Assembly (NCBI GenBank): GCA_038199985.1
Contig: JBBPYK010000093.1
Location: 53,206-117,205 of the forward strand
Direction: 5' to 3'
DNA: 64,000 nucleotides
Origin: Arthrobacter_J sp038199985
GTDB taxonomy: Bacteria; Actinomycetota; Actinomycetes; Actinomycetales; Micrococcaceae
Shown piece after piece: positions 35,506 through 44,334 of this stretch; positions within the stretch are counted from its first letter, which is position 1; each line of letters starts with the position of its first letter. Both the position numbers and the translations under genes were made by a program. The notes under the pieces are model-generated. The model was given only the letters and a program-made list of their open reading frames with translations, was not told the origin of the DNA and searched no databases.

Positions 35506-36182
35506 CAGGCGGGCCCTCCGGCAGTCACGGTGGAGCTTCGGCGAGGGGTTCTCGATCGGGTCCATGGCGTGAGCACTCGTTCAAGGAGGACCAGTAGCAG
35601 ATCCATGACGAGGGCGAGCAGCAGCGTCATAACAATGCCCACCACAATTTCTGTGACGAAGGACCGGTTCAACCCATCCGTGAACAGCGTGCCCAGGCTC
35701 GAGATGCCGATGAGCGCTCCCACACTGACGAGAGAAATATTACTGACAGAGATGACGCGTAATCCGGCAATCAACACCGGGATGGACAACGGTAGATCCA
35801 CCGTGAGGAAGCGTCGTAAGGGTTTGTAGCCCATGGCCGTTGCAGCCTGGCGGACGTTTTCGTCCACTGATCCGAGCGCATCTGCGGTTGAACGGACCAG
35901 CAGTGCAACGGCATAAATAGTCAGCGCAACAATAACGTTGACCATATCCAAAACCCTCGTACCCAGCAGTATGGGCAGCAAGACAAAGAGCGCCAGCGAC
36001 GGGATGGTGTAGAGCAACGAAGACGCTCCGAGGATCAGGGTGCCCGCTATCCGGTTGGCCCGGGCAAGCTGAGCCAGTGGAACCGCAACGATCACGCTGA
36101 GCGCCAGTGGTAGGACCGACTGGAACAGGTGCAGTCCTGTCAGTTCCATGACGTAGGCGATGTTGGTGAGGAACCAGTCCAT
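35505..36182 (-). CDS. Osmoprotectant ABC transporter permease
   Basis: A 225-residue permease. N-terminal MDWFLTNIAYVMELTGLHLF precedes the core. VRQAATAMGYKPLRRFLTVD is the coupling loop and SLGTLFTDGLNRSFVTEIV follows. The ATG lies one base after the ATPase stop codon, so translation is coupled. Overall length is normal for OpuCB-like permeases. Confidence 0.87.
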   Translation of the reverse strand: MDWFLTNIAYVMELTGLHLFQSVLPLALSVIVAVPLAQLARANRIAGTLILGASSLLYTIPSLALFVLLPILLGTRVLDMVNVIVALTIYAVALLVRSTADALGSVDENVRQAATAMGYKPLRRFLTVDLPLSIPVLIAGLRVISVSNISLVSVGALIGISSLGTLFTDGLNRSFVTEIVVGIVMTLLLALVMDLLLVLLERVLTPWTRSRTPRRSSTVTAGGPA

Positions 36183-36183
36183 G

Positions 36184-37320
36184 TCAGACCGCCGTGTGGT
36201 GAATAGCCCGGGCCCGCTCGAGGCGCGCAGCATCGATCAATTCCAGAATTTCGGCTGGCTGCACGACGCCGACAACCCGGCCATCGTCGTCGACCGCCAC
36301 TCCCCTGCCCGACGGCGACGACAACCCAGCGTCCAGGGCTTGTCTCAACGTGTCGCCCCGCCGATACAACGAACCCCCAGGAACGAGCCCGTCTCTGGAG
36401 TGAATGGTGTCTCGTTCAGCCTGCGGTACCCAACCCTGCGGTCGGTTCTCGGCGTCGACCGCCAAAGTCCAGCCGTCCCCCACAGAGATCGTACGATCCG
36501 CCAGTTGATCGACGCCGATGGTGGGTACATCATGAAGCGGAACACTCTCCCCGCCCTGAAAGCCCAGATGCCGGAAACCTCGATCCCGACCCACAAAACC
36601 GGCTACAAAACTGTCCACGGGCGCTCGCAGGATTTCTTCCGGTGACGCGTATTGAGCAAGACGTCCACCGACGTCGAATACTGCTACTTTGTCCCCCAAG
36701 GTGACCGCTTCATCGATGTCGTGAGTAACGAAGACAATGGTCTTTGAAAGATCTTGCTGCAAGCGCAGCAGTTCATGTTGTAGCTCTGCCCGCACCACCG
36801 GATCCACAGCGCTGAAGGGTTCGTCCATGAGGAGGATAGGAGGATCGGCAGCCAGTGCGCGCGCGACGCCTACGCGTTGTTGCTGCCCGCCTGATAATTG
36901 CCCCGGGTAGCGTTTACCAAGTTCCGGTGACAATCCCACGATCTCCAACAGTTCCTGCGCTCGTTGTCGGGCGCTGTTGCGCGCGACTCCGTTGAGTCGG
37001 GGCACCGTGGCAATATTGTCCACAACACTCCGGTGAGGCAGGAGCCCCGAGGACTGCATGACATATCCCATCGACCGTCTCAGCTGAGAAGGTTCTTGGG
37101 TAGAAATGTCCTGGCCGTCCACGAGGATAGTTCCCGAGCTGGGATCCACCATTCGATTGATCATCCGAAGCGACGTCGTTTTGCCACAACCAGACGGGCC
37201 TACAAAAACGGTGATCTCTCCCCTGCCAACATCCATGCTCAAATTGTCGACGGCAGGAATTCCTGAGCCGTAAGACTTGGTGACGCTGCGAAATTCAATC
37301 ATGGCTCCGGGCCCTGACAT
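36184..37320 (-). CDS. Osmoprotectant ABC transporter ATP-binding protein with C-terminal CBS-like region
   Basis: A 378-residue ATPase of the OpuCA/ProV group and the first gene of the operon. Walker A is GPSGCGKTTSLRMIN, the Q-loop QSSGLLPH, the signature LSGGQQQRVGVARAL and Walker B ILLMDEPFSAVD. Residues about 245-370 form a C-terminal regulatory part with CBS-like stretches (GDGWTLAVDAENRPQGWV and GRGVAVDDDGRVVGVVQPAE); in related transporters CBS domains sense ionic strength. ATG 37320 follows GGAAGG; an internal ATG at 37302 is possible. Confidence 0.88.
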   Translation of the reverse strand: MSGPGAMIEFRSVTKSYGSGIPAVDNLSMDVGRGEITVFVGPSGCGKTTSLRMINRMVDPSSGTILVDGQDISTQEPSQLRRSMGYVMQSSGLLPHRSVVDNIATVPRLNGVARNSARQRAQELLEIVGLSPELGKRYPGQLSGGQQQRVGVARALAADPPILLMDEPFSAVDPVVRAELQHELLRLQQDLSKTIVFVTHDIDEAVTLGDKVAVFDVGGRLAQYASPEEILRAPVDSFVAGFVGRDRGFRHLGFQGGESVPLHDVPTIGVDQLADRTISVGDGWTLAVDAENRPQGWVPQAERDTIHSRDGLVPGGSLYRRGDTLRQALDAGLSSPSGRGVAVDDDGRVVGVVQPAEILELIDAARLERARAIHHTAV

Positions 37321-37401
37321 GGCGTTGACCTTCCGTCGACGGCGTTGGGACTTCCTGCAAGGGAGTCTATCCGGGGTTTTGCCCTACGCGCGTTTGAAAC
37401 G

Positions 37402-38628
37402 TCAGGGAACTCGGCGAAGCGCCAACCCTGCCATCAGGACGCAGGCGAGGGCAATGAAGCCGGAGAAGAATGCCACCGACGTCGGCAACCCCCAAAGTCC
37501 CGCCGCTAGACCGAGTCCCAGAACCGGCAGAGCGCTACCCAGGTACGTAATGACGTAAAGCATGCTGATGATCTGGGCATGTCGGGAGCTCTCAACTTTG
37601 AGCGCCACGTCGTTGAACGCAACCCTGAACGCGAAACCCTGACCGGACCCCGCCGCGATGCACGCACCGATGAGCAGTGGCAGACTTCCAAGCATCCCGG
37701 CTACCGGTATGAGCGCCACGCCCACGGCCATGACGCAGAGACCAACAGGGGCCACGAAGCGGCCGCGCATGGCGATGAGCTGACTGACTGCTGAAGCCAT
37801 GAGCACGATGGCAGCGAGAATCCCGACAGAAACGGGTGAGCTGGCGTGGGCAATCTCAGCGAAGTACGTCGGCGCAAGACTCAGGGTGAAGCCGAATACG
37901 GAAAAGCTCAGAAAACCGATGATCGACGCCATCCAAAAGGTGGATCCTGCCTCTTTGGAGACGGACGGCATGCGAGGCCTCAGCGCCTTTATAGGACCCT
38001 CAACTGCGGGGCTGACGGCAGGACGAGCTTTGAGCGCGAGCAACGGAATCAACATGAGGACCAGGACCAACACGTGCAGTTGAAAGGGTACGCGCGTCGG
38101 ATTCGGAAGGACACTCAACAGGCCGCCGATCACCGGCCCAGCAGCGACGCCGCCCGCCGAAGCGAGCAGCGTGAAGCGGGATGCCCACTCCGGCCGCTGC
38201 GGGAGCATCTCTCGTAAGGCAGCAGAGCTGGCCCCCGTTGCCAATGCTACTGACGCGCCCTGGAGCGCACGACCTAACGACAGCGTCAGGAGACCATCTG
38301 CCATCGAAAAGACCAATCCGCCGATGATGCCGACGAGTACGGCCACGACCAGGGCCGCTCGACGCCCCACGTGATCGGACCAGTGACCCATCAGCAGCAA
38401 CCCGGCAATGAGAGCAAGGACATACGTTGAGAACGCAACCGTGACGTCGAACGCGCTCAGCCCAAGCTTTGCCTGAAGAAGTGGATAAATCGGCGTCGCC
38501 AGATTCGCCCCAATGAGCAGCACAGAAAAGACCAGCCCTGCAAGGACCAGCCGGACCGTTACAGATGCATCCCAGCCCCACCGGTTGGTGATCACGGGAC
38601 GCATGCGCAGTTCACTGATGACCGTCAC
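37402..38628 (-). CDS. MFS transporter
   Basis: A 408-residue protein with 12 predicted membrane helices. Motif A between helices 2 and 3 is GHWSDHVGRRAAL, typical of drug or metabolite exporters of the major facilitator superfamily. GTG start at 38628. Substrate unknown. It is divergent from an Lrp-type regulator whose upstream inverted repeat lies between the two genes, so control by that regulator is plausible; an amino acid or related compound would then be a candidate substrate (inference). Confidence 0.8.
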   Translation of the reverse strand: MTVISELRMRPVITNRWGWDASVTVRLVLAGLVFSVLLIGANLATPIYPLLQAKLGLSAFDVTVAFSTYVLALIAGLLLMGHWSDHVGRRAALVVAVLVGIIGGLVFSMADGLLTLSLGRALQGASVALATGASSAALREMLPQRPEWASRFTLLASAGGVAAGPVIGGLLSVLPNPTRVPFQLHVLVLVLMLIPLLALKARPAVSPAVEGPIKALRPRMPSVSKEAGSTFWMASIIGFLSFSVFGFTLSLAPTYFAEIAHASSPVSVGILAAIVLMASAVSQLIAMRGRFVAPVGLCVMAVGVALIPVAGMLGSLPLLIGACIAAGSGQGFAFRVAFNDVALKVESSRHAQIISMLYVITYLGSALPVLGLGLAAGLWGLPTSVAFFSGFIALACVLMAGLALRRVP

Positions 38629-38701
38629 TGCAGCTCACTTTCCAGACGTCGCGGGTATTCTTTTCTATGGTGACTGGTTTCTATCAATGGATCGTTTCTG
38701 T

Positions 38702-38740
38702 GTGAGTAGATTGAGCACAGTGATCAATCTGAGTACTCAC
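38702..38740 (+). promoter_or_regulatory. Operator-like inverted repeat between MFS and Lrp genes
   Basis: GTGAGTA-GATTGA pairs with TCAATC-TACTCAC, the right half interrupted by TGAG. It sits 22 bases before the regulator's ATG and about 75 bases from the MFS start. The dyad layout fits an Lrp/AsnC-type binding site, but binding is inferred. Confidence 0.5.
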
Positions 38741-38761
38741 AACTAATCTGGAGTGATCGTC

Positions 38762-39235
38762 ATGAGCAAACTAGACTCCCTCGACCTCAAACTGTTGCTG
38801 GAACTCGTGCGTGACCCGCGATCACAGATCGGGGAGCTCAGTGAACTCCTCGGTGTGGCCAGAAACACTGCCCAAGCACGTATCCGGAGGCTACTGAGAG
38901 CAGGAGCGCTCCGCAACGGCGGACGAGAGCTGGACCTAGCAACCCTCGAATACGACGTAACCGCCTTCGTGACCCTCGAAGTTGTCCATCGGGAACTCGA
39001 CGGCGTCATCTCCTCACTGCGGACGCTCGCTCAGGTTCTGGAGGTCCATGAAATTTCTGGCCGCGGCGATGTCTGGTGCCGGGTGGTCGCCTCCGACACA
39101 CCCAACCTGCAGACGGTGCTGCGAGCCATCCTCCGAATCAAGGGCGTTATCCGCTCAGAGACGGTTCTGGTCCTCCACGAGCACATCCCCTACAGGACCG
39201 AACCCCTGCTCCGAAAACTCGCCGGCGGTCTATGA
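38762..39235 (+). CDS. Lrp/AsnC family transcriptional regulator
   Basis: A 157-residue regulator. Residues about 5-55 form the helix-turn-helix (LDLKLLLELVRDPR and VARNTAQARIRRLLRAGAL). The C-terminal half is the RAM effector domain with FVTLEVVHRELDG and EISGRGDVWCRVVA. Lrp proteins usually sense amino acids and bind dyads near their own promoter, and such a dyad lies just upstream. ATG 38762 is preferred over a GTG at 38753. TPR and AlaX-like genes follow on the same strand. Confidence 0.87.
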   Translation: MSKLDSLDLKLLLELVRDPRSQIGELSELLGVARNTAQARIRRLLRAGALRNGGRELDLATLEYDVTAFVTLEVVHRELDGVISSLRTLAQVLEVHEISGRGDVWCRVVASDTPNLQTVLRAILRIKGVIRSETVLVLHEHIPYRTEPLLRKLAGGL

Positions 39236-39286
39236 CGAACCGGAACTGGTTTGCTCCAACGGGCATGGCCGGATAAGACTAAGGAC

Positions 39287-41017
39287 ATGGCCGATTCCGG
39301 ATACCGCACCGACCGGCTCGAAGCACTGCTAGCTGGCGACGGCCATCAGCACGAGCCGGCCACCCCACTGGACTACCTCCACCGAGGCTACGAACTCGCG
39401 TTCGCTGACCGCCCAACTGAGGCAATCGCATCGGCACATGAGGCCCTGCGCGTTGAGGAACCGTCCAACGACCTGCGCCTGCGTGTACTCGCGTTTCTTA
39501 TCTCTCTCCACACCGGTGAGGGCGAGACCGAGAAAGCCAAGGAATACCTCGATCAGCGACTGCAGCTTCTGGCAGTCATGGACCGGAACGTCCAATACGA
39601 GGTCGAAAGCCGGCTCGGACTCATGCTTTTCCGCGAAGCAACTGTGGAAGAGCTACCCACCCTGGCAAAAGAACTTGATGCCCAGACAACCGCTGATGCT
39701 CCCCCAGCGATTCTTGGCGACCTATCCTTCGCCGTCGGCGCCGCGCATGCCTCCGGGGCATCACACCTCGAAGCAACCATCCTCATGCGTTCCGCCGCGA
39801 ACTACTACCAACGAGACGGCAACGACGACGGCGAAGCCGCTGCCCTCATGTACCTTTCAGGCAGCCTGATGGCTCTGGGTGACGAGGACCGTGCCGTCGA
39901 GGTCATCGACCGAGCGCTGGAATTGCCTGCGACTCCGACCATCCACGCCTCAATGCTCATGCTCCGCGCTCGCACGGGCTTTGGAACGCCATCGCGCGCC
40001 CCGGGTGCCGTCGACGACGCTATCTCGGCGCTGGAGATCTATCAGGGAGCTGGCATCCGCCAAGGGGCGATCGCAGCAGCAGCAACCGCAGGACAAGAGC
40101 TCCTTGAACTCAATGAGGCGTCCGACGCGGCGCTCGCCCTGCGCATCGCTGCGGACGAGGCAGAACGTGATGAACACCCCACCCTGCCAATCCTGAGGCT
40201 CAACCTCGGCAACGCGCTGCTCCAATCAGAGGAATTTGCTGGCGCAATCTCCAACCTCACGGACGCCCAGCGGCTGATGAGCGTTCGCGGAGGCGCACCG
40301 GAGCAACTGGCCAACGCCCTTTCCGGTTTGGGTCACGCCCAACGCCACACCGGGCTCGAAGACGACGCGCTGGCCACGTGGGAGGAATCTGCCCGGCTCT
40401 TCGAAGCTGCTGGGCAGTTCGCCGAACAAGCCCAGATCCTGCTGTCCATGGGGACTCTCTTGGCAAAAGGTGGCCTCTTGGACTCCGCCCTCACGTCCTT
40501 CGAGGCCGCGGTTGTCGCGGCACGGCGCGAAGAGGTAAATCCGCTAGCCCTCCCCCAGGCCCTTCACACCTATGGTTACGCACGGTGTGAATCCGGTGAT
40601 GAGCTGGGGCTCGTGGAGCTCGATGAGGCCATCGAGTTGTCCAGAAAGCTCAACACGCCATGGCTCGTGGCCGATTTCACAGACTCGAGAGCTCGTGCGC
40701 TCTTCACTTTGAAGCGGCACGTCGAATCAATCGCTTGCGCTCTGGAGGCGGCGGATATGTTCTCCGAAGCCGGAGACTATTCAGCTGCTGGGAACGCCGA
40801 GCTACTAGCCGGCCAAGTCCTCCTATCCCAGCATCAAGCGACAGAGGCCGAGGCGATCCTGCGAAATGCGATTGGCCATATGAAAGAAGACTCAGGTCTA
40901 CGCGTGGCCGCCTGGATAGCGATATCGGAAGCACTCGCTCAATTGGATCGACCGAACGAGGCTGAAGCAGCTAGGGCCGAGGCGGCAAGAATCGCCGACA
41001 ACCCAGAGAACAAGTAA
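39287..41017 (+). CDS. TPR-repeat protein, unknown function
   Basis: A 576-residue, alanine-, glutamate- and leucine-rich, all-helical protein with repeated 34-residue-type TPR units, for example NALSGLGHAQRHTGLEDDAL, then ATWEESARLFEAAGQ and FAEQAQILLSMGTLLAKGGL. No signal peptide or membrane helix is seen, so it is probably cytoplasmic and a protein-binding scaffold. I see no catalytic or DNA-binding domain. It lies 51 bases after the Lrp regulator and 36 bases before the AlaX-like gene, so these may be cotranscribed. ATG 39287 follows AAGG; an upstream in-frame start at 39251 is less likely. Confidence 0.75.
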   Translation: MADSGYRTDRLEALLAGDGHQHEPATPLDYLHRGYELAFADRPTEAIASAHEALRVEEPSNDLRLRVLAFLISLHTGEGETEKAKEYLDQRLQLLAVMDRNVQYEVESRLGLMLFREATVEELPTLAKELDAQTTADAPPAILGDLSFAVGAAHASGASHLEATILMRSAANYYQRDGNDDGEAAALMYLSGSLMALGDEDRAVEVIDRALELPATPTIHASMLMLRARTGFGTPSRAPGAVDDAISALEIYQGAGIRQGAIAAAATAGQELLELNEASDAALALRIAADEAERDEHPTLPILRLNLGNALLQSEEFAGAISNLTDAQRLMSVRGGAPEQLANALSGLGHAQRHTGLEDDALATWEESARLFEAAGQFAEQAQILLSMGTLLAKGGLLDSALTSFEAAVVAARREEVNPLALPQALHTYGYARCESGDELGLVELDEAIELSRKLNTPWLVADFTDSRARALFTLKRHVESIACALEAADMFSEAGDYSAAGNAELLAGQVLLSQHQATEAEAILRNAIGHMKEDSGLRVAAWIAISEALAQLDRPNEAEAARAEAARIADNPENK

Positions 41018-41053
41018 GCCTGCGCAGCACACCGGACCACAGAAAGAAGCATC

Positions 41054-41917
41054 ATGACCCTGCCCACCCAGGACACCCTCGTCACCTACGCATCTGGGGC
41101 AACACGAGGCGAAGGAGTTGTCCTCCACGTTGAGTCCAGACAGGATGGAACCGCCGTCGTCGTCCTTGATTCCACTCCAGCTCATCCGGTTGATGCTGGC
41201 TGGCCCGATCAGGGTCCTGACCTCGGCCAGCTGGTAGTCGATGGCCGCGAACTGACTCTCGTGAACTGTGTCGTGGCCGCCACCGATGGGAAACAGCTCT
41301 TCGTCGGTCACGACATACCCGTGGCCAAAGGCACTGACGGTTGGAGCTTTGTGGTGGCCCATATTGTGGATGGCGCTCCGCCAGCCGAGGGAACCACCGT
41401 GACGGTGTCAATCGACGAAGCTCGCCGGCGGGCACTATCCGCTGGCCACACCGCCTGTCATGCTGCCTCGCTAGCCCTTAACGAGGCAATGACCGCACTT
41501 TGGAAGAAGGAACCCCGCCTCGACGCTCGGGGAGTACCGGATTTTGACGCCCTCGCCATCAGTAGTTCAACCATCACCGAGTACGGATCGCTGGATATCT
41601 ACAGGATGGGAAAGTCACTTCGACGCAAGGGGTTCTTGACGCAGGAACTGGACGTCGAAGCGGTACAGTCCGCTGCCAACAAAACCCTGGCATCCTGGCT
41701 GGATTCGGGAGCAAGAGTGTCCATCGAAAGCGACGGGGACTTGTTGACCGACCGCCGTTATTGGGTCTGCACATTGCCGACAGGAACGACCCGAATTCCC
41801 TGCGGCGGAACCCACGCTGGATCGCTGTCTGAATGCGGCGCTATCAGCGTTGCGCTCGCGCTGGAGGACGACGGCGGAACACCCGTGCTCCGGATGGTTA
41901 CAACCGCGGCAGCGTGA
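41054..41917 (+). CDS. AlaX-like aminoacyl-tRNA editing hydrolase
   Basis: A 287-residue stand-alone relative of the alanyl-tRNA synthetase editing domain. The N-terminal part has HPVDAGWPDQGPDLGQL, in the place of the glycine-rich substrate loop. Zinc ligands appear as H132 and H136 in HTACH and as C250 and H254 in CGGTH, so the catalytic set looks complete. Such proteins deacylate mischarged tRNA(Ala), typically Ser-tRNA(Ala). The specificity here is not readable. A GAAAGAAG site precedes the ATG. The stop abuts the stop of the convergent gene (TGATCA). Confidence 0.82.
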   Translation: MTLPTQDTLVTYASGATRGEGVVLHVESRQDGTAVVVLDSTPAHPVDAGWPDQGPDLGQLVVDGRELTLVNCVVAATDGKQLFVGHDIPVAKGTDGWSFVVAHIVDGAPPAEGTTVTVSIDEARRRALSAGHTACHAASLALNEAMTALWKKEPRLDARGVPDFDALAISSSTITEYGSLDIYRMGKSLRRKGFLTQELDVEAVQSAANKTLASWLDSGARVSIESDGDLLTDRRYWVCTLPTGTTRIPCGGTHAGSLSECGAISVALALEDDGGTPVLRMVTTAAA

Positions 41918-42568
41918 TCAGGCCCGGCGGCGCTGCAGAACGTCGTCAAGGTTGATACGGCCTGTTGTCGGCTGGGGATCGTCTGCGACGCTCTGAGCTG
42001 ACGCCCGATGCTCCGAAGCAGCCTGCTTCATAGTTGCCTTGCCCTCGGCCTTTGGCGTTTCCGGGAGTTCCAGCGGTTCCGGCGCGGGGCGTGCGGCCTT
42101 TGGCGCCTGCACGTAAACCGGAGTGGGAACCGCAACCGGGTCCCACGTGGCTCCAGCCGCCGGCACAATATCTCCGGCAGCTGCGGCCACTTCAAGGGCG
42201 ACGACGCGCAGTTCAGCTGCCGATAGTGGCTGTGCATCCGTCGGTTTCCGGTCAGCCTCTGCTACCTCAGCATCGAAAAGCTGTGTGGGCTCGTCCGGCC
42301 GGGTAGCCACGGGAGCTTCCCGCGGCAACGGTGGCGCATACATGGCATCTCGGAAAGCGGCGTTCATCCGGGTACGACGATCGCGAACGGCCAACGTCCG
42401 CAGAATCGCAACCGAACCCATGGCGACAGCGAGCGCAAAAAGAGGCGTAAAGCCTGAGACAGCACCGACAACACTGGCGATCGCCAGACCAACGGCAGCA
42501 CACACCGCAGCGGCACCAACAAGCGCCAGAGCTGTGCGTCCGTATCGGATTTTCAGTGCTGGCTGCAT
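41918..42568 (-). CDS. Membrane protein with disordered C-terminus, possibly related to GlpR/SepX
   Basis: A 216-residue protein with two close N-terminal membrane helices (about residues 13-35 and 38-58), a basic stretch RDRRTRMNAAFRDAM, then a long Pro/Ala/Glu-rich cytoplasmic tail. In other actinobacteria the septal protein SepX (GlpR) lies directly after rimJ and galU, and this gene has the same position and general build. However, the usual first N-terminal helix is absent and similarity is weak, so the link rests mainly on context. Start chosen at ATG 42568; the open frame runs further upstream without support. Confidence 0.55.
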   Translation of the reverse strand: MQPALKIRYGRTALALVGAAAVCAAVGLAIASVVGAVSGFTPLFALAVAMGSVAILRTLAVRDRRTRMNAAFRDAMYAPPLPREAPVATRPDEPTQLFDAEVAEADRKPTDAQPLSAAELRVVALEVAAAAGDIVPAAGATWDPVAVPTPVYVQAPKAARPAPEPLELPETPKAEGKATMKQAASEHRASAQSVADDPQPTTGRINLDDVLQRRRA

Positions 42569-42699
42569 CGGCTGCGCTGTTCCCTTCTGCACCGGTGGGG
42601 TGGTTCGTTGTGGACGAGTGATTGGTCCACATTCAAACCGTAGGACGCTTTGAGTTCGCGCATGGGTATTGGGTGCGGTGTGTCGGGTGTGAAGCCTGA

Positions 42700-43332
42700 T
42701 TATTTCTTTGGGGAGCGTTGTTCCAGCCACGGCTTCAGCAGCCCGTTGGGTGCCTCATTTCGCGTCAACGCGTAACTACGGTGATCCGCCCACTGCCCGT
42801 TGATGTGGAGCAGATTGGGCCGAAGCCCTTCGAACCGGAATCCGAGTTTTTCAACGACCCGCAGACTCGCTGCATTGTCCGGTTTGATGTTGATTTCCAC
42901 CCGGTGCAGACCCAGCATGTTAAAGCAGTGATCGGTAGCCATGGCAACTGCCGTAGGAGCCACTCCGCGACCAGCAACATCCTTATCCACCCAGTACCCC
43001 AGCGTGGCGTTCATGGCGGAGCCCCAAACGATAGTTGAAACCGTCAGCTGACCGATGATCACTGGCTGCTTGAGGAGAGGACGCCTCTCCTCAATGACAA
43101 ACGGCAAACCGGTTAAGGACCGCGCCTGCGCATTCAACGCACGGACCATTTCTCGAAACGTTGGTAGCCGTCCGCCGGGAGACGGATTAGTTGCTTCCCA
43201 GGGGGAGAGCCAAGAGACGTTCCTGCTACGCACCGAAGCCCACTCTGTGTGGTCCCGGTAACGGATGGGCCGAAGAATCAGATCACCACATACCAGTCTG
43301 GCCGGCCACGCACCATAGCCGGGCGCACCCAT
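42700..43332 (-). CDS. GNAT acetyltransferase, RimJ-like
   Basis: A 210-residue N-acetyltransferase. LILRPIRYRDHTEWASVR opens the domain, ATLGYWVDKDVAGRGVAPTA carries the acetyl-CoA pyrophosphate loop (GRGVAP), and HRVEINIKPDNAASLRVVEK is typical of the RimJ/RimL group that acetylates protein N-termini such as ribosomal S5. The ATG lies four bases after the galU stop, so it is coupled to galU. Confidence 0.85.
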   Translation of the reverse strand: MGAPGYGAWPARLVCGDLILRPIRYRDHTEWASVRSRNVSWLSPWEATNPSPGGRLPTFREMVRALNAQARSLTGLPFVIEERRPLLKQPVIIGQLTVSTIVWGSAMNATLGYWVDKDVAGRGVAPTAVAMATDHCFNMLGLHRVEINIKPDNAASLRVVEKLGFRFEGLRPNLLHINGQWADHRSYALTRNEAPNGLLKPWLEQRSPKK

Positions 43333-43336
43333 GGGC

Positions 43337-44239
43337 TTAGTCGTCCAGGCCTGCTGTAAATTCTTTGAGCCAGGTTCTGAGCTCGGGGCCGATGTCCTTG
43401 CGTTCTGAGGCTATGGTCATGACGGCCTGCAGGTAGCTGAGCTTGTCACCGGTGTCATAGCGTCGGCCCCGGAATACCACGCCGTAGACGCCGGCTCCGT
43501 CGCCATCTGCAGCAGCGAGAGTCTGAAGAGCGTCGGTGAGCTGAATTTCTCCACCGCGGCCCGGGCCCGTTTTCTCGAGGATCTCAAAAACACGAGGGTG
43601 CAATACATAGCGGCCGATCATGGCCAAATTCGAAGGAGCTTCCTCAACCGACGGCTTTTCCACCATCTGCTTGACCTTAACGTACGACTCTCCGTCAACG
43701 GCTTCGATGTCCGCGCAGCCGTATGCACTGATCTGTGACGGATCTACCTCGATCAGACCGACGACAGAACCTCCGGTGCGTTGCTGGACTTCGATCATCT
43801 GAGTGAGTAGGTCCTCGTGCTCGTCGATCAAATCATCGCCCAGAAGAACGGCAAAGGCTTCATTATCTACGTGCTGTTTGGCCCGAAGCACAGCGTGTCC
43901 CAAGCCCTTGGGGTCCCCCTGACGTAAATAGTGGATGTCCCCGAGTTCTGTAGGCCGACGCACAGCCGCAAGTTTCTCTGTGTCTCCCTTTTTCTCCAGG
44001 GTTTGTTCAATGAAGGGAACGCGGTCAAAGTGATCTTCAAGAGAACGCTTGTTTCGACCGGTGATCATGAGCATGTTGTGCAGGCCCGATTTGACTGCCT
44101 CTTCCACAACGTACTGGATGGCGGGTTTGTCCACCACAGGCAGCATTTCTTTGGGCATGGCCTTGGTGGCCGGGAGGAACCTGGTGCCTAGACCGGCAAC
44201 GGGGATCACGGCTTTGGTTACGCGCTTTTCGTTGGTCAT
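43337..44239 (-). CDS. galU: UTP-glucose-1-phosphate uridylyltransferase
   Basis: A 300-residue nucleotidyltransferase that makes UDP-glucose from UTP and glucose-1-phosphate. The N-terminal signature is IPVAGLGTRFLPATKAMPKE. LLGDDLIDE binds metal and uridine, and VEKPSVEEAPSNLAMIGRYV is typical of bacterial GalU. UDP-glucose feeds GalE and cell-envelope polymers. ATG 44239 lies six bases after TAGGGT, so the transcript is probably leaderless. It starts an operon with the RimJ-like gene; the moeA-like gene often found between them in other actinobacteria is absent. Confidence 0.94.
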   Translation of the reverse strand: MTNEKRVTKAVIPVAGLGTRFLPATKAMPKEMLPVVDKPAIQYVVEEAVKSGLHNMLMITGRNKRSLEDHFDRVPFIEQTLEKKGDTEKLAAVRRPTELGDIHYLRQGDPKGLGHAVLRAKQHVDNEAFAVLLGDDLIDEHEDLLTQMIEVQQRTGGSVVGLIEVDPSQISAYGCADIEAVDGESYVKVKQMVEKPSVEEAPSNLAMIGRYVLHPRVFEILEKTGPGRGGEIQLTDALQTLAAADGDGAGVYGVVFRGRRYDTGDKLSYLQAVMTIASERKDIGPELRTWLKEFTAGLDD

Positions 44240-44245
44240 GGCAAC

Positions 44246-44251
44246 ACCCTA
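44246..44251 (-). promoter_or_regulatory. -10 element of leaderless galU
   Basis: TAGGGT on the minus strand, six bases before ATG 44239. No Shine-Dalgarno sequence. Confidence 0.58.
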
Positions 44252-44334
44252 CAGAACGGTCACTTGGATGTGTAAGCGTACGTGGTGATTTCGTTACCCA
44301 GACAGGGCTGCCCAGTACTTGGCACAATGTCACC

